A stretch of 64,000 nt of DNA from Tritrichomonas musculus (taxonomy: Eukaryota; Parabasalia; Tritrichomonadida; Tritrichomonadidae). The position numbers were made by a program, and so were the translations under genes. This document shows positions 40,017 through 49,847 of this stretch, in pieces (positions within the stretch are counted from its first letter, which is position 1; each line of letters opens with the position of its first letter). Below the pieces are notes generated by a model that was not told the DNA's origin, made no database searches, and worked only from the letters and a program-made list of their open reading frames with translations. Location of the stretch: the NCBI GenBank assembly GCA_039105265.1, contig JAPFFF010000013.1, forward strand, positions 2,542,001 through 2,606,000, in the 5' to 3' direction.

Positions 40017-41411
40017 ATGGCATCAAATCTTCTTTTAGATATAAATAAATTCGAGAAGAAAAGTAAAATTGGTGGTGGTTCCTTTGCAAAAGCTTTTACT
40101 GTTATTGATAAAAATACCAAAGAGATATTTGCAGCAAAAATACTTAGATTTGACGTAAATCAAATTTCACGAGATGAAATGATTGGTCTTTCAAATGAAG
40201 TTAATATTATGTCAAAATTAAATCATCCATCAATCATAAAATTTATTGGATATAGTCCTGTTGATTTTAAAAATCGCCAAAAGCCTGTTATATTCCTTGA
40301 ATATGCCACTAATAATTCATTAAAAGATATTATTCAGTTAGAAAGGCAATCAGCATCAAAGCTTAAATGGGATGATACCAAAAAATTAATTAATATTTAC
40401 GGAATTGCATCAGGCATGCTTTATTTACATTCTCATGACATTATTCATCGAGATTTAAAGCCAGATAATATTTTAATGGATGATGATTTAAATCCCAAAA
40501 TATCAGATTTTAATCTTTCAAAAATAAACCAGTCAAAAAGTTCAAATTTTCAATCCAATCAAAATGTCAAAGGGACCCCACATTACATTGCCCCAGAAAT
40601 TTGGGAGACGCAACGATACGGAAAAGAATGCGATGTCTATTCTTTCTCGTTAATTGTATACGAAATTGTGACGAGTGAAATCCCGTTCAGTGAACTGACC
40701 AACATATATCAAATCTATTCAAAAGTTGTCATTGGCGGTTATCGTCCTCCGTTCAATTTTCCTGTGCCTGCATCATACCGTAACATGATCGAAAAGTGCT
40801 GGTCATACGACCCGAGAGATCGGCCGACTTTTCAGCAAATTGTCGACTCGTTGAAAACCGATAACGGATTCATTACACAAACCGTCGACAAAGATGAATT
40901 CATGGAATACGTTGAGAACGATGAGCTATACAAAAATGAGTTCTATGATGACAATCAAATTGTCAAACTCAATCAAATTGACGATCAAAATGAAAATCTC
41001 GAAATTTCCACAATTGACCAAATATCTACTGAAAAAGTTGTGGAAGAAGATAATGAAGTGATTCCAACTGGCCAATCTGATGTAGTACAACGAATCATTA
41101 ACAAAGAGAATTCTGAATCACAATTTGAGCAAGGAAAATTCTTCTTCAATAAGGCAATTGAATGTCTGCTTTCATCAATGGAAAACGGTTGCACTGAAAG
41201 TACAGAATTTCTAATGAAGCATGTCAAATATCTTGACGAGCTGATCCGTGACAAAACCGCCACATGCCAGCCACAAAAAGTTGATGAATTTCCTCACCCA
41301 TACATTGAAGAACTCAAAAGTTGCTATCGTTGCATCCGCCCGTTGAAGGAAGGCGTCGAAGCGTCCTTGTCAGCACCGGGTCCTTTTGTCCCATACACAA
41401 AGGGCACCTAA
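40017..41411 (+). CDS. TKL-type kinase with linker leading into NMNAT-like domain (frame change at the end)
   Basis: The ATG at 40017 is preferred over an upstream TTG in frame. The kinase domain (about 10-280 of 464) has IGGGSFAKAF at 18, Lys41, HRD at 144-146 and DFN at 164-166 in place of DFG, then APE. The insert GYSPVDF marks the same family as 446-4171. The region 290-420 is acidic linker. The last about 35 residues start HPYIEELKSCYRC, which is the N-terminal flank expected for the NMNAT-like domain encoded next. From about 41335 the NMNAT-like sequence continues in the -1 frame, so the tail GVEASLSAPGPFVPYTKGT is probably not native. Either the gene carries a one-base lesion or a frameshift joins the parts. 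Confidence 0.8.
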   Translation: MASNLLLDINKFEKKSKIGGGSFAKAFTVIDKNTKEIFAAKILRFDVNQISRDEMIGLSNEVNIMSKLNHPSIIKFIGYSPVDFKNRQKPVIFLEYATNNSLKDIIQLERQSASKLKWDDTKKLINIYGIASGMLYLHSHDIIHRDLKPDNILMDDDLNPKISDFNLSKINQSKSSNFQSNQNVKGTPHYIAPEIWETQRYGKECDVYSFSLIVYEIVTSEIPFSELTNIYQIYSKVVIGGYRPPFNFPVPASYRNMIEKCWSYDPRDRPTFQQIVDSLKTDNGFITQTVDKDEFMEYVENDELYKNEFYDDNQIVKLNQIDDQNENLEISTIDQISTEKVVEEDNEVIPTGQSDVVQRIINKENSESQFEQGKFFFNKAIECLLSSMENGCTESTEFLMKHVKYLDELIRDKTATCQPQKVDEFPHPYIEELKSCYRCIRPLKEGVEASLSAPGPFVPYTKGT

Positions 41412-41992
41412 AACTTTTTGACACTGCTGCGAGGTTCCTTTCTGAAGAGTACAAAATTGACTCACTCATTGGAATCATCAGTCCAACATCAGATCTTTTT
41501 GTCTCCAACAAATTCAGGTCGGCAGCGATACCCTTTGAGCACCGATACGAGATGACAAAGTTGGCGTGCTTGGAGCACAACAAAGAGATCCAGAATGGCG
41601 AAGGATTGATGATAGTTCCTGACGAATGGGAAGGGACGCGAATTGATTTCTACGACTTCCAAATTGTCTATGAAAAGTTTAAGCATGACATCGAGCAGCT
41701 GTTTCCTGACGAAGACTTGCTCGCTCTTTACGTGTGCGGAGGAGACTTGTTCATAAAGAGGCAGTGCTACACGAGGAAGGGATTCGTTGGCATTTCACGC
41801 CCTGGCTTTCAAATTGAATCCAAAACAAGCGTTGAAAATGACATTTACGTTTGCAATGATAAAAAATATGCTGGCGTTTACACAGATGCAACATTCGCTA
41901 TCAATTTGGCAAAAGAAAATGGAGAATCAATTGAAGGCTTGACTTATGATTCAGTTGCAAAATACCTCCATGATATAGTCCATTGGATTTAA
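41321..41992 (+). CDS. NMNAT-like nucleotidyltransferase domain, overlapping the kinase frame
   Basis: Reads VSTGSFCPIHKGHLKLFDTA, the GxFxPxHxGH signature of the NMNAT/cytidylyltransferase fold, then EHRYEMTKLACLEHN, PDEWEGTRIDFYDFQ, YVCGGD, GFVGISRPGF and a C-terminal YLHDIVHWI. This family adenylylates nicotinamide mononucleotide to NAD. No ATG occurs in this frame before the catalytic motif; the first is at MTKLACLEHN. Expression of the whole domain therefore needs the upstream kinase frame and a -1 shift, or the start was lost. The frame overlaps the kinase frame by 91 bp. Part of the stretch is richer in G and C than its surroundings. A decayed relative lies at 6951-7312. Confidence 0.75.
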   Translation: MLSLHPPVEGRRRSVLVSTGSFCPIHKGHLKLFDTAARFLSEEYKIDSLIGIISPTSDLFVSNKFRSAAIPFEHRYEMTKLACLEHNKEIQNGEGLMIVPDEWEGTRIDFYDFQIVYEKFKHDIEQLFPDEDLLALYVCGGDLFIKRQCYTRKGFVGISRPGFQIESKTSVENDIYVCNDKKYAGVYTDATFAINLAKENGESIEGLTYDSVAKYLHDIVHWI

Positions 41993-42518
41993 TTGAGATG
42001 TCCTTAATAAAGATTATTTAAGTTTAGATAAACAATAAAACTTATAAATATTGATTTTATAGTCATATTTGCTGTTGAAATTCAATCATCTTGCATTTGT
42101 TATTCTTATTTTTTTTTTTTTTTTTTTTTTTGATTTTGAATGAATATGCAGTAAAAAGATTAAAGAGAAGTTATATAAAATTACAATGTGTATTTGGATT
42201 GAAATAATTCTTTTTTATAAATATATAAATTATTTTTTTCATTATCATCATACGTAAAAGATATATTTTGTTTTTATAATTATAATTATTTGCAATGTAT
42301 AATGATAAATAAATAAATTTTATCAATATTTTATCATTAGAATTCAAGATATTTTAATTTTTTTAAATATAATTTTATCGTTTCATACCGATAAATACAA
42401 CAATTTGTTAAAAAAATATAAATTTTAAAAAAAACATCATTTTAAATCAAAATTAAAAATATCGATGAAAATAATTTTCTCAAAAATTTGAATCGTATAA
42501 AATTGTCAATTTTTTTCA
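41993..42518. other. A/T-rich intergenic DNA with a T tract
   Basis: A run of about 22 T lies at 42110-42131. Nothing else is recognised before the kinase start at 42519. Confidence 0.4.
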
Positions 42519-43400
42519 ATGGCTCAAGTTGAAAAGTACCTGATTTCTTTAGATAAATATGCAATCGTCTCTGAGATTGGACGCGGTTCATTTGGACAAG
42601 TTTACATTGTTGAAAATAAAGAAACAAAACAGCAATATGCAGCTAAAGTTTTACAGTATGATGATGAAGACTATAGAGAAAATTGTTTGAAATCAATTGA
42701 AATCATGGGAGAATTACGTCATCCAACACTTGTTAACCTTATTGGCTATTCTCCTGTCGATTTTGAAGGTAAATCTAATATCACAATTATCCTTGATTTA
42801 GCAACAAATGGATCCCTGCATAAATGGATCAAGAATGGAAATTATAGTGCCACCCAAAAACAAATTATACTTGTTGGTATTTGTGCAGGTATGAAAATCC
42901 TCCATTCACATAGTTATATGCATCGAGATATCAAACCAGACAATATTTTAATTGACAAAGATTTCCACCCATGTATCACTGATTACTTATTAATGGAGAA
43001 ATATGAACCAGGAAAGAAATACCAAGAGAATGTCGGAACACCAGCTTACATGGCTCCAGAATGCTTTGATACACAAGATTATGGACTTCTTTGTGATGTT
43101 TATTCATTTGCTATCCTTATGTACCAAGTTGTTACAGGAAACTCTAAAGTATATGATGCTCAAAAATTCAAGAGCATTTATCATCTTGTATCCCTTATTA
43201 GAAAAGGTGAACGTCCAAGCTTTGAAGTTCCAGTCAAAAGCTCAATTAAAGAATTGATTGAAAAATGCTGGTCAGGAGAAGTTTCTGATAGGCTTACATT
43301 TAACCAACTTTTTGAAAAGCTTGCTTATGACCCAGAATATTACCTTGATGGCGTTGATGAGAATCAAGTGAAACAATATGCTGACTCCGTCAAGCAATAA
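42519..43400 (+). CDS. TKL-type kinase, single domain, DFG replaced by DYL
   Basis: A 293-residue protein that is essentially one kinase domain. It has IGRGSFGQVY at 20-29, Lys43, HRDIKPDN at 135-142, but DYL at 155-157 in place of DFG, then GTPAYMAPE. The metal-binding Asp155 is kept; the missing glycine makes activity uncertain. GYSPVDF links it to the kinases at 446 and 40017. It has no Sel1, LRR or other extra domain, unlike its relatives. The stop is in TAAA context and followed by a long T tract. Confidence 0.9.
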   Translation: MAQVEKYLISLDKYAIVSEIGRGSFGQVYIVENKETKQQYAAKVLQYDDEDYRENCLKSIEIMGELRHPTLVNLIGYSPVDFEGKSNITIILDLATNGSLHKWIKNGNYSATQKQIILVGICAGMKILHSHSYMHRDIKPDNILIDKDFHPCITDYLLMEKYEPGKKYQENVGTPAYMAPECFDTQDYGLLCDVYSFAILMYQVVTGNSKVYDAQKFKSIYHLVSLIRKGERPSFEVPVKSSIKELIEKCWSGEVSDRLTFNQLFEKLAYDPEYYLDGVDENQVKQYADSVKQ

Positions 43401-43422
43401 ACAAAATAATTTCCTTTTTTTT

Positions 43423-43453
<31 letters not shown>

Positions 43454-44060
43454 GAGTTTCCATAAAATTTTGAATTGTCAATCGTTTTATGAATAGAATA
43501 TTTTATAATACCCTAATGTGAATGATATTTGCCTCGCGAAATATTTGACCATTTTGATCGAAAAACAAAGAATACTTTGAATGTCTTAAGAATTATTTCT
43601 GAAAAGTATTCAAACTCTCTTAAATTTGTTTTGTGTGGATCTTCAGAAAACAATTTTTGTATTTTTTTTTGTTAATTGAAAAAAAAAAATTGAGAAACTG
43701 TTCACAATTTTTGAATAAATAATCTATATAAATAATAAAATTGAATTAAAATTTAATATATTTCAATAAAGGTCACAATTTTTGAGTATTTTTACCAAAT
43801 ATCATTCAGATTAGGGTTCTTCAAATTCATCTTTTTTGAGAATCAAATGTTTTTATTATTAAACTTTTTGAGAAATAAACTTTTTGAGAGGATCAAAATT
43901 TTTTTCACTTTTTCATAAGATAGAAAAGAGCAATCGTTGTTTTATTTATTGCGCATTTTCTTCATTCTCTAAATAATTACTTAAATTGTAATTGGTAATA
44001 TCCGTAAGATGACCATCAGTTACCTTGAAAATGCATTTTATAAGAGTTATATTTGTTAAT

Positions 44061-44200
44061 TAGCCCATTTATTTGAGAATTGGTATCCAAAGCGTCACTT
44101 TTTTACATCTGATTCTCGATTATCTTTTTAAAAATCTGATATCGAGATTATCGATTATAATGATATCATATGAAATGTGATATGAAAAAACATACTCTCG
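44061..44200. mobile_element. Truncated copy of the TAG(A/G)CTTGTTA MITE family
   Basis: GCGTCACTTTTTT, ATCTGATTCTCGATTATC and GATATCGAGATTATCGAT correspond, inverted, to 46195-46320 of the complete copy. The left end TAGCCCATTTATTTGAGAA is a diverged form of the terminus. The other end was not found. Confidence 0.7.
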
Positions 44201-44525
44201 ATTTAAAGCATTAAATATTCGTATTTTTGAGAATATGTATTGAAGTTTATTGTGTTGTTTAAAACTAAAAAATACACATTTTTTTTTTAATGTTACATTT
44301 GAGAAGAAATTATGATATATTTATCAAAAAGTTCAATTGAATGAATAAAAAGTCAACCTTTTTTTCCATTTTTTTTTTTTTCATGGTTGTCTTTTTTAAA
44401 AGATCTTATAGAAAAAATGAATGCGTATTATCAAAAATCTCATGATTCAAATAAATTTACCATTTTGTGTTTAATATCAGAAAGATTTTTTAGTTAAAAA
44501 AATAAAGGTTTTTTGATTTCATTTT

Positions 44526-44532
44526 TCATTTG
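44526..44532 (+). promoter_or_regulatory. Inr-like TCATTTG
   Basis: The motif starts 12 nt before the ATG at 44538, with the same spacing as at the Rab gene. Confidence 0.55.
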
Positions 44533-44537
44533 TTGAA

Positions 44538-45233
44538 ATGAGGAAGAATCATGATCTCAGAATCACTATTTATGATAGGGAGCATGCAGCTACTTTTTGT
44601 GAAAGAACACCTTCAAATAATGATGAAAAAGAATTGCAAAACAAATTTAAACAAATACTTGATATCCTTGATTCATATAAATTGACACAATACCAAGATT
44701 TTGGTACATTTCTAAAAGAATATAAATTTAGAGCACCTCTTCAAAAGAATATAATTTTGTTTACCTTGAAATATTTGGCCAAAAATCCAGCTAAAAATCA
44801 TTTTAATATTTCATTGAGTAAAAGAGATTTAAATAAAACAGATGTTGGTAAAAGAAACATTATTCTCACAGCAATTGCGATAAAGAATTCAAATGAACTC
44901 GTTGATTCTTTTACCAGATATATTCAATATCCAGAAAATCATGTAAATATAGATGATCCTAATATGTTTATTAATGGGCTTAAAACAATTGTCAATTGTG
45001 CCAAAAGGGATGCATTTTTGCCCAAAAAAAATGATTTACCCAATGATGGCCAAAATGATAATATAAGTACAAACCAAAACAATGAAATTTTTGTATTAAA
45101 AGATAAAAGAGAATCATTTGAATGCAATGTTCTATCTACTAATTTCAGTGATAACGAAAATATTATTGGCTATGAAAATGACTATTACTTTGAAAGCTTT
45201 TCAGATATCGAAGAAGAACAAATGCAATTCTAA
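44538..45233 (+). CDS. Hypothetical protein (231 aa)
   Basis: From the ATG at 44538, residues 1-145 appear compact and mostly helical (LQNKFKQILDILDSYKLTQY, QKNIILFTLKYLAKNP). Residues about 150-231 are polar and acidic (NDGQNDNISTNQNN ... FSDIEEEQMQF) and probably disordered. No signal peptide, membrane span or catalytic motif is seen, and I do not recognise the family. The initiator-like element at normal spacing and clean coding composition favour a real gene. It stands alone between A/T-rich stretches. Confidence 0.65.
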   Translation: MRKNHDLRITIYDREHAATFCERTPSNNDEKELQNKFKQILDILDSYKLTQYQDFGTFLKEYKFRAPLQKNIILFTLKYLAKNPAKNHFNISLSKRDLNKTDVGKRNIILTAIAIKNSNELVDSFTRYIQYPENHVNIDDPNMFINGLKTIVNCAKRDAFLPKKNDLPNDGQNDNISTNQNNEIFVLKDKRESFECNVLSTNFSDNENIIGYENDYYFESFSDIEEEQMQF

Positions 45234-45862
45234 TTGAATGATATAACATACATATTTACACATTTTTCCAAAAAAGATTTATTTCAGAAGTATCTCTATT
45301 TTGGGGATTATAGTTGTATCATTTATTTTTTGAACCTATGACGATGATAATATTTATTTATCGTTTCTTGGTGATTTTTTCATAAAAAATTAATTTTTGC
45401 TATAGATATAAAATCATTTTTTTTTAAGTTTTACCAAAAGATTTATGAAGATCCATTTTTTCCAATAAATTACAAAATGCAAAATTGGAAAATTTTTTGT
45501 TGAAGAACTATTTAATTTTTTTATAATTGAAAACGGAAAAAATGTTTTTTTTTTTTTTTTTTTTTTTTCCACATTTCTCTGTTCTCAATAATACATAAAA
45601 TATCTCTGCATATGTAATTTTTTTATTTATTCAAACACTAACTATTATTCAAAGCATTATATATAAGTTAAAAAAGGACTAATTTTTTTGATTGTTTCTA
45701 AAATTCATTTTGAATACGGAAAACTCTATCGATCTTTATTTGCAGTTTATTAGAAAAAAAGTTAAAGTCAAATATTTTAATGCACAGCTCAGAATTATTA
45801 CTGTTGCGTTTTTTACAGTAATAAACAAATAAATGAACACAACAGTAATAATATTTCATAGG

Positions 45863-46340
45863 TAGACTTGTTATTCTCCGATTCTCGAAATCGATAATTG
45901 ATTGGCTTTTTGATATCGATACATAAATATACACAGATTCTCGAGATCGATTTCAGAGATCTAGAATTTTTTTTCTCAGCTTTTGATATCAGAATTTTCA
46001 ATTAAACTTTTTGATAAATATATGATCGTATTTTAATCTCAAATATTTCATAAAAAAGAATGTATTTTTTGATTTTAGTCTTAAAATAAACATCAATACA
46101 TTCTATTATTTATTTTTAAATATTATTAAATCACAAATACCAATTATAAAAAAAGATAAATCTGTTTGAGATCTCGAGATCTCGTTAATTGATATCATGT
46201 TTACAATTATTTTTATATCACATTTCATATCTGATATCTTGATAATCGATAATCTCGATATCAGATTTTTAAACTGATAATCGAGTATCAGATGCAAAAA
46301 AGTGACGTTTTTGATATCGATTCTCAAAATAACAAGTCTA
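45863..46340. mobile_element. Nested MITE, 478 bp, 8-bp target duplication TTCATAGG
   Basis: The ends are TAGACTTGTTATT (45863) and its inverse ending at 46340. TTCATAGG lies on both sides (45855-45862 and 46341-46348), a perfect 8-bp duplication. The target is in the arm of the foldback element, so this insertion is younger than that element. The interior is rich in ATCGAT and GATATC palindromes and does not code. Confidence 0.9.
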
Positions 46341-46377
46341 TTCATAGGAAATTCCAAAATTTTTTAAAAATTAAAAA

Positions 46378-46572
46378 ACAAATAAAAGTTTGGTTATAAC
46401 AGTAAATATAACATTAAAATACAGCTCGGATATATTGTTGAAGAACTATTTAATTTTTTTTAAAAAACCAAAGTATGAGTATAAAAAAACAAATAAAAGT
46501 TTGGTTATAACAGTAAATATAACATTAAAATACAGCTCGGATATATTGTTGAAGAACTATTTAATTTTTTAA
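46378..46572 (+). repeat. Tandem duplication, 111-bp unit, two copies
   Basis: AATAAAAGTTTGGTTATAAC starts at 46381 and again at 46492, followed by TACAGCTCGGATATATTG and GTTGAAGAACTATTTAAT in both copies. It lies in the loop of the foldback element. Confidence 0.9.
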
Positions 46573-46949
46573 CAATTTTAAATTTTTTAATTTTTAAAAA
46601 ATTTTGGAATTTCCTATGAAATATTATTACTGTTGTGTTCATTTATTTGTTTATTACTGTAAAAAACGCAACAGTAATAATTCTGAGCTGTGCATTAAAA
46701 TATTTGACTTTAACTTTTTTTCTAATAAACTGCAAATAAAGATCGATAGAGTTTTCCGTATTCAAAATGAATTTTAGAAACAATCAAAAAAATTAGTCCT
46801 TTTTTAACTTATATATAATGCTTTGAATAATAGTTAGTGTTTGAATAAATAAAAAAATTACATATGCAGAGATATTTTATGTATTATTGAGAACAGAGAA
46901 ATGTGGAAAAAAAAAAAAAAAAAAAAAAAAACATTTTTTCCGTTTTCAA

Positions 46950-47067
46950 AGGGAATTTTAATAATGATAAAAAATTTCTTTTAATGATATAACTACTGTT
47001 TTGTAAAAATTGTCTATCCAAAATTACATTAATTTTCATTATTTCTATCCAAAGTTAATGAATGATT

Positions 47068-47103
<36 letters not shown>

Positions 47104-47406
47104 TATTGCAGGTTTCTCGATTTAAAGTTGATGAAATTAAATAATGTTTTGCAGATAAATAATGTATAATGTTGCGTTGGATATATTTACTGGTTAAATA
47201 AATTTTGTTCAAATAGATTTGTGAAATTTCATAATAATATTAATATTTAATTTTATTTAAGATGATGAGACTCATGGTATTTTTTGCAAAAGTGCAAAAA
47301 AGTTTCGAACTTTTTTTTCTGATGTACGATATATGGTCAATATTGACCTTAACCTCCGGAGTCAATAAGTATTCCCGGGCGAAAGCCAATCGACAAATAG
47401 AAAATT

Positions 47407-47437
<31 letters not shown>

Positions 47438-49289
47438 GATAGAAATATAAAAATATAGACTTGGTCAATGTCTTGGACTCAAGGACTAAACCAACCTTGT
47501 CAATTTTTTTTCATCTTTTATCTTAACAAAAAATCAACAAAATAGAAATTTTTCTAAATAAAAAGTAATATTTTAAATTAGTTATCATGAAATATAAATA
47601 TGAAAATAAAACTTAATGATAAAATCTTAAAAAAGTTGCACTCAAAACAAAATAGAGGTATTCATGTGAAGTAAAAAATCGTTATTTGATTTTTTTATTT
47701 TTACTTTAATTGAATGAATATTTTATCTAATGAAAAAATATTAAGATTATTTAGTTCTGTATATCCAATACTGACATTTGCCATAATTGGTTTTAATGAA
47801 TGTTGAGAATTTAAAAACAATTTAAAAAATAATATTTCATCTATATCTCGAGTCAAATATAATATTTATGAATTACAAATCAATAATAATATTTTGTATT
47901 TTATTTATAAAATATATTATCTGTTGTATATCCAATTTATTAGCCATATATAAATTTAAATGCAAATTTACATTAAAAAATTAAGAAAATGACTTATTTC
48001 TCAATTGATTTACGAAATAATTATATACTAATTGTACAATATAATAATAATAAATATTTAAATAAATTTTATTATGTAAATAAGTTACTTTATACTCTCA
48101 TTTTAAAGAAAAATGTAATTTTATATTTTGCATTATTTTGAATTATTTTTCATCATATTTTGGTACGTTATTATTTTTTTAGTGACGTGAGATGATTATT
48201 TTCGGTGAAGTGAAGTTAATAGTGAAGTGATTCTTGAAAAATATAAATTTCCTCATCTTCTTAAAAATATTATTAAATTTATTATTTATAAAGTTTAATA
48301 ATTAATTATTATATTATTAATATAATTTTAATATTTAATATATTGAAAACCAAAAAATAATCACAATACAAAGCAACATATTTATTTAGAAATTCAATTG
48401 AAAATCATCGTTTAATTGAATTTTTCATTTTTTTTTTGTTAATTTATCTATTTAATATATTATGTAAAACTTAAATATAAAATTTAAATAGTATATAAAT
48501 AACAATATATATTATATATATAAAATAAAATAATGTTTAAATAAAAATACTACTAGGATATAAAATATTTATTATTTCAATATAAAAAATATAATAACTG
48601 AAAAAGTTAAAAACTTATTAAAAATAAAATAAAATAAAAACAAGTGTATCTCTAGAAAATAAATGTTTTTTAAACATATAAGTATTAATAAGTTATCAAT
48701 ATATATATACTATAATAATTAATAAAACAAAATTATATATATATTTATATTTCATCAATTTTTATATAAAAAAAATTAAATAGCCACTCAATTATAAAAC
48801 GATTTTTATTCAGAAAAATAAAAATAGAAATATCTCAAAAATAGGAGTATAAAATTCTTATCCATTAAAGTACATTCTTAGTTTCAAAATAAAAATTAAG
48901 AAAATGATCAATATTACAATATTTCGTCAATTTCTCTACATGAATACCTCTAAACAAAATTTTGAATTTTAACTTTGGATTTTGGATGCCATTTTTTCCG
49001 AATTAGCTTTAGAAAAAATATACGATAAAATAAGATATAATTTTTAAACTATAATTGAAATACTTTGTTAGGTCTTTGGAAGTCCTTGGTCCTTGAAAGT
49101 CCTTTGAAAAGTTTTCAAGTCCAGGTCATTGACCAAGCCTATAAAAATATACAAAAGATGAGTTTGATCATCATCAAATAAATTAGTCAATATTTTCAAA
49201 AAAATATATTATGTCATTTAAATTTTAATTATTTAATTTATTTTAATTAGTTAATATAATAAAACTTAAATAATGAAAATAAATTTAAG
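46950..49289. other. Long A/T-rich non-coding region
   Basis: It contains homopolymer tracts at about 47070-47102 (T) and 47411-47437 (A) and the dispersed repeat copy B. From about 47450 to 49280 I see only extremely A/T-rich sequence without coding frames or shared repeats. A short local similarity (CTTGGTCAATG...TTGGACTC near 47460 and TCATTGACCAAGCCTA near 49125) is inverted and could mark the ends of a further element. Confidence 0.4.
47271..47372. repeat. Dispersed repeat, copy B (inverted relative to 4255-4347)
   Basis: CTCATGGTATTTTTTGCAAA through GGTCAATATTGACC to TCCGGAGTCAATAAGTAT corresponds to the reverse complement of 4255-4347. About 40 nt further lies an A tract of about 26 nt, mirroring the T tract before copy A. 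Confidence 0.8.
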
Positions 49290-49549
49290 GTACAAATCCA
49301 GTACGTTTAGTAACCGCAATTTTATTTGTCATTCTCAAAGAATAAGATGACATGTTAAATAAAAAACGTTTAGTAACCGCAATTTTATTTGTCATTTTCA
49401 TCCATTTCATATAACATGTCAAAATGTTTATTTAAATTGTAAAAAAAGTGTCAAAAACAAACCTAGTCAATTTAAACTTTTTCAGAGACATTAAACTATT
49501 CAAATAATAAACGTTCTCCTGTTCAAAAAATAACGTACTGGATTTGTAC
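49290..49549. mobile_element. Small MITE, about 260 bp, GTACAAATCCAGTACGTT ends
   Basis: GTACAAATCCAGTACGTT (49290-49307) and its exact inverse (49532-49549) form 18-bp perfect inverted ends. If the outer TA on each side is the target duplication, the element would fit the Tc1/mariner style; this is inference. Inside, ACGTTTAGTAACCGCAATTT recurs directly (about 49303 and 49367). It does not code. Confidence 0.8.
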
Positions 49550-49847
49550 ATTAAATATGAATATGATTGGTTCATTATAAAAAGAAAAAAAAAAAAAAAA
49601 AAAAAAAGATTAATAAAATAATATAATTTAAAACTGCATTTTAATTATAATTGTAATTAAATAAAATAATTCTTTGTTGAGTTTTTCATATCTTTAATAT
49701 GAAATAAAATTCAATTTAATACGATAAAATTGAATGCCATTATTCAAAAAAAGCACTTCGATAATTTTTGAGAACCTTAAATTGTTTTAATGATGTGATA
49801 TAAGAACAAGCAATTCATTTTTTATTTTAGCAAAGAACTAAAAGATC
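49550..49847. other. A/T-rich region upstream of the NTF2-like gene
   Basis: An A tract of about 20 nt lies at 49588-49607. TCATTTT at 49815-49821 may be the initiator element of the gene at 49848, 33 nt from its ATG. Confidence 0.4.

Larger units (their letters stand above)
43401..44537. other. Non-coding DNA with a MITE fragment
   Basis: A long T tract (about 43420-43453) follows the kinase gene. At 44061-44200 sequence related to the 45863-46340 element is found in inverted orientation. The remainder is A/T-rich without a recognised gene. Confidence 0.4.
45527..46949. mobile_element. Foldback element with about 366-bp near-identical inverted arms
   Basis: The left arm (45527-45862 plus 46349-46378) and right arm (46583-46949) are inverted copies that I read as identical or almost so. 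Each arm carries a 24-28 nt T/A tract next to CCACATTTCTCTGTTCTC. The loop (46379-46582) holds a 111-bp tandem duplication. The left arm is split by a 478-bp MITE. No coding frame is visible. GTTGAAGAACTATTTAAT, which is part of the loop repeat, also occurs just outside the left end (about 45499). Confidence 0.9.
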
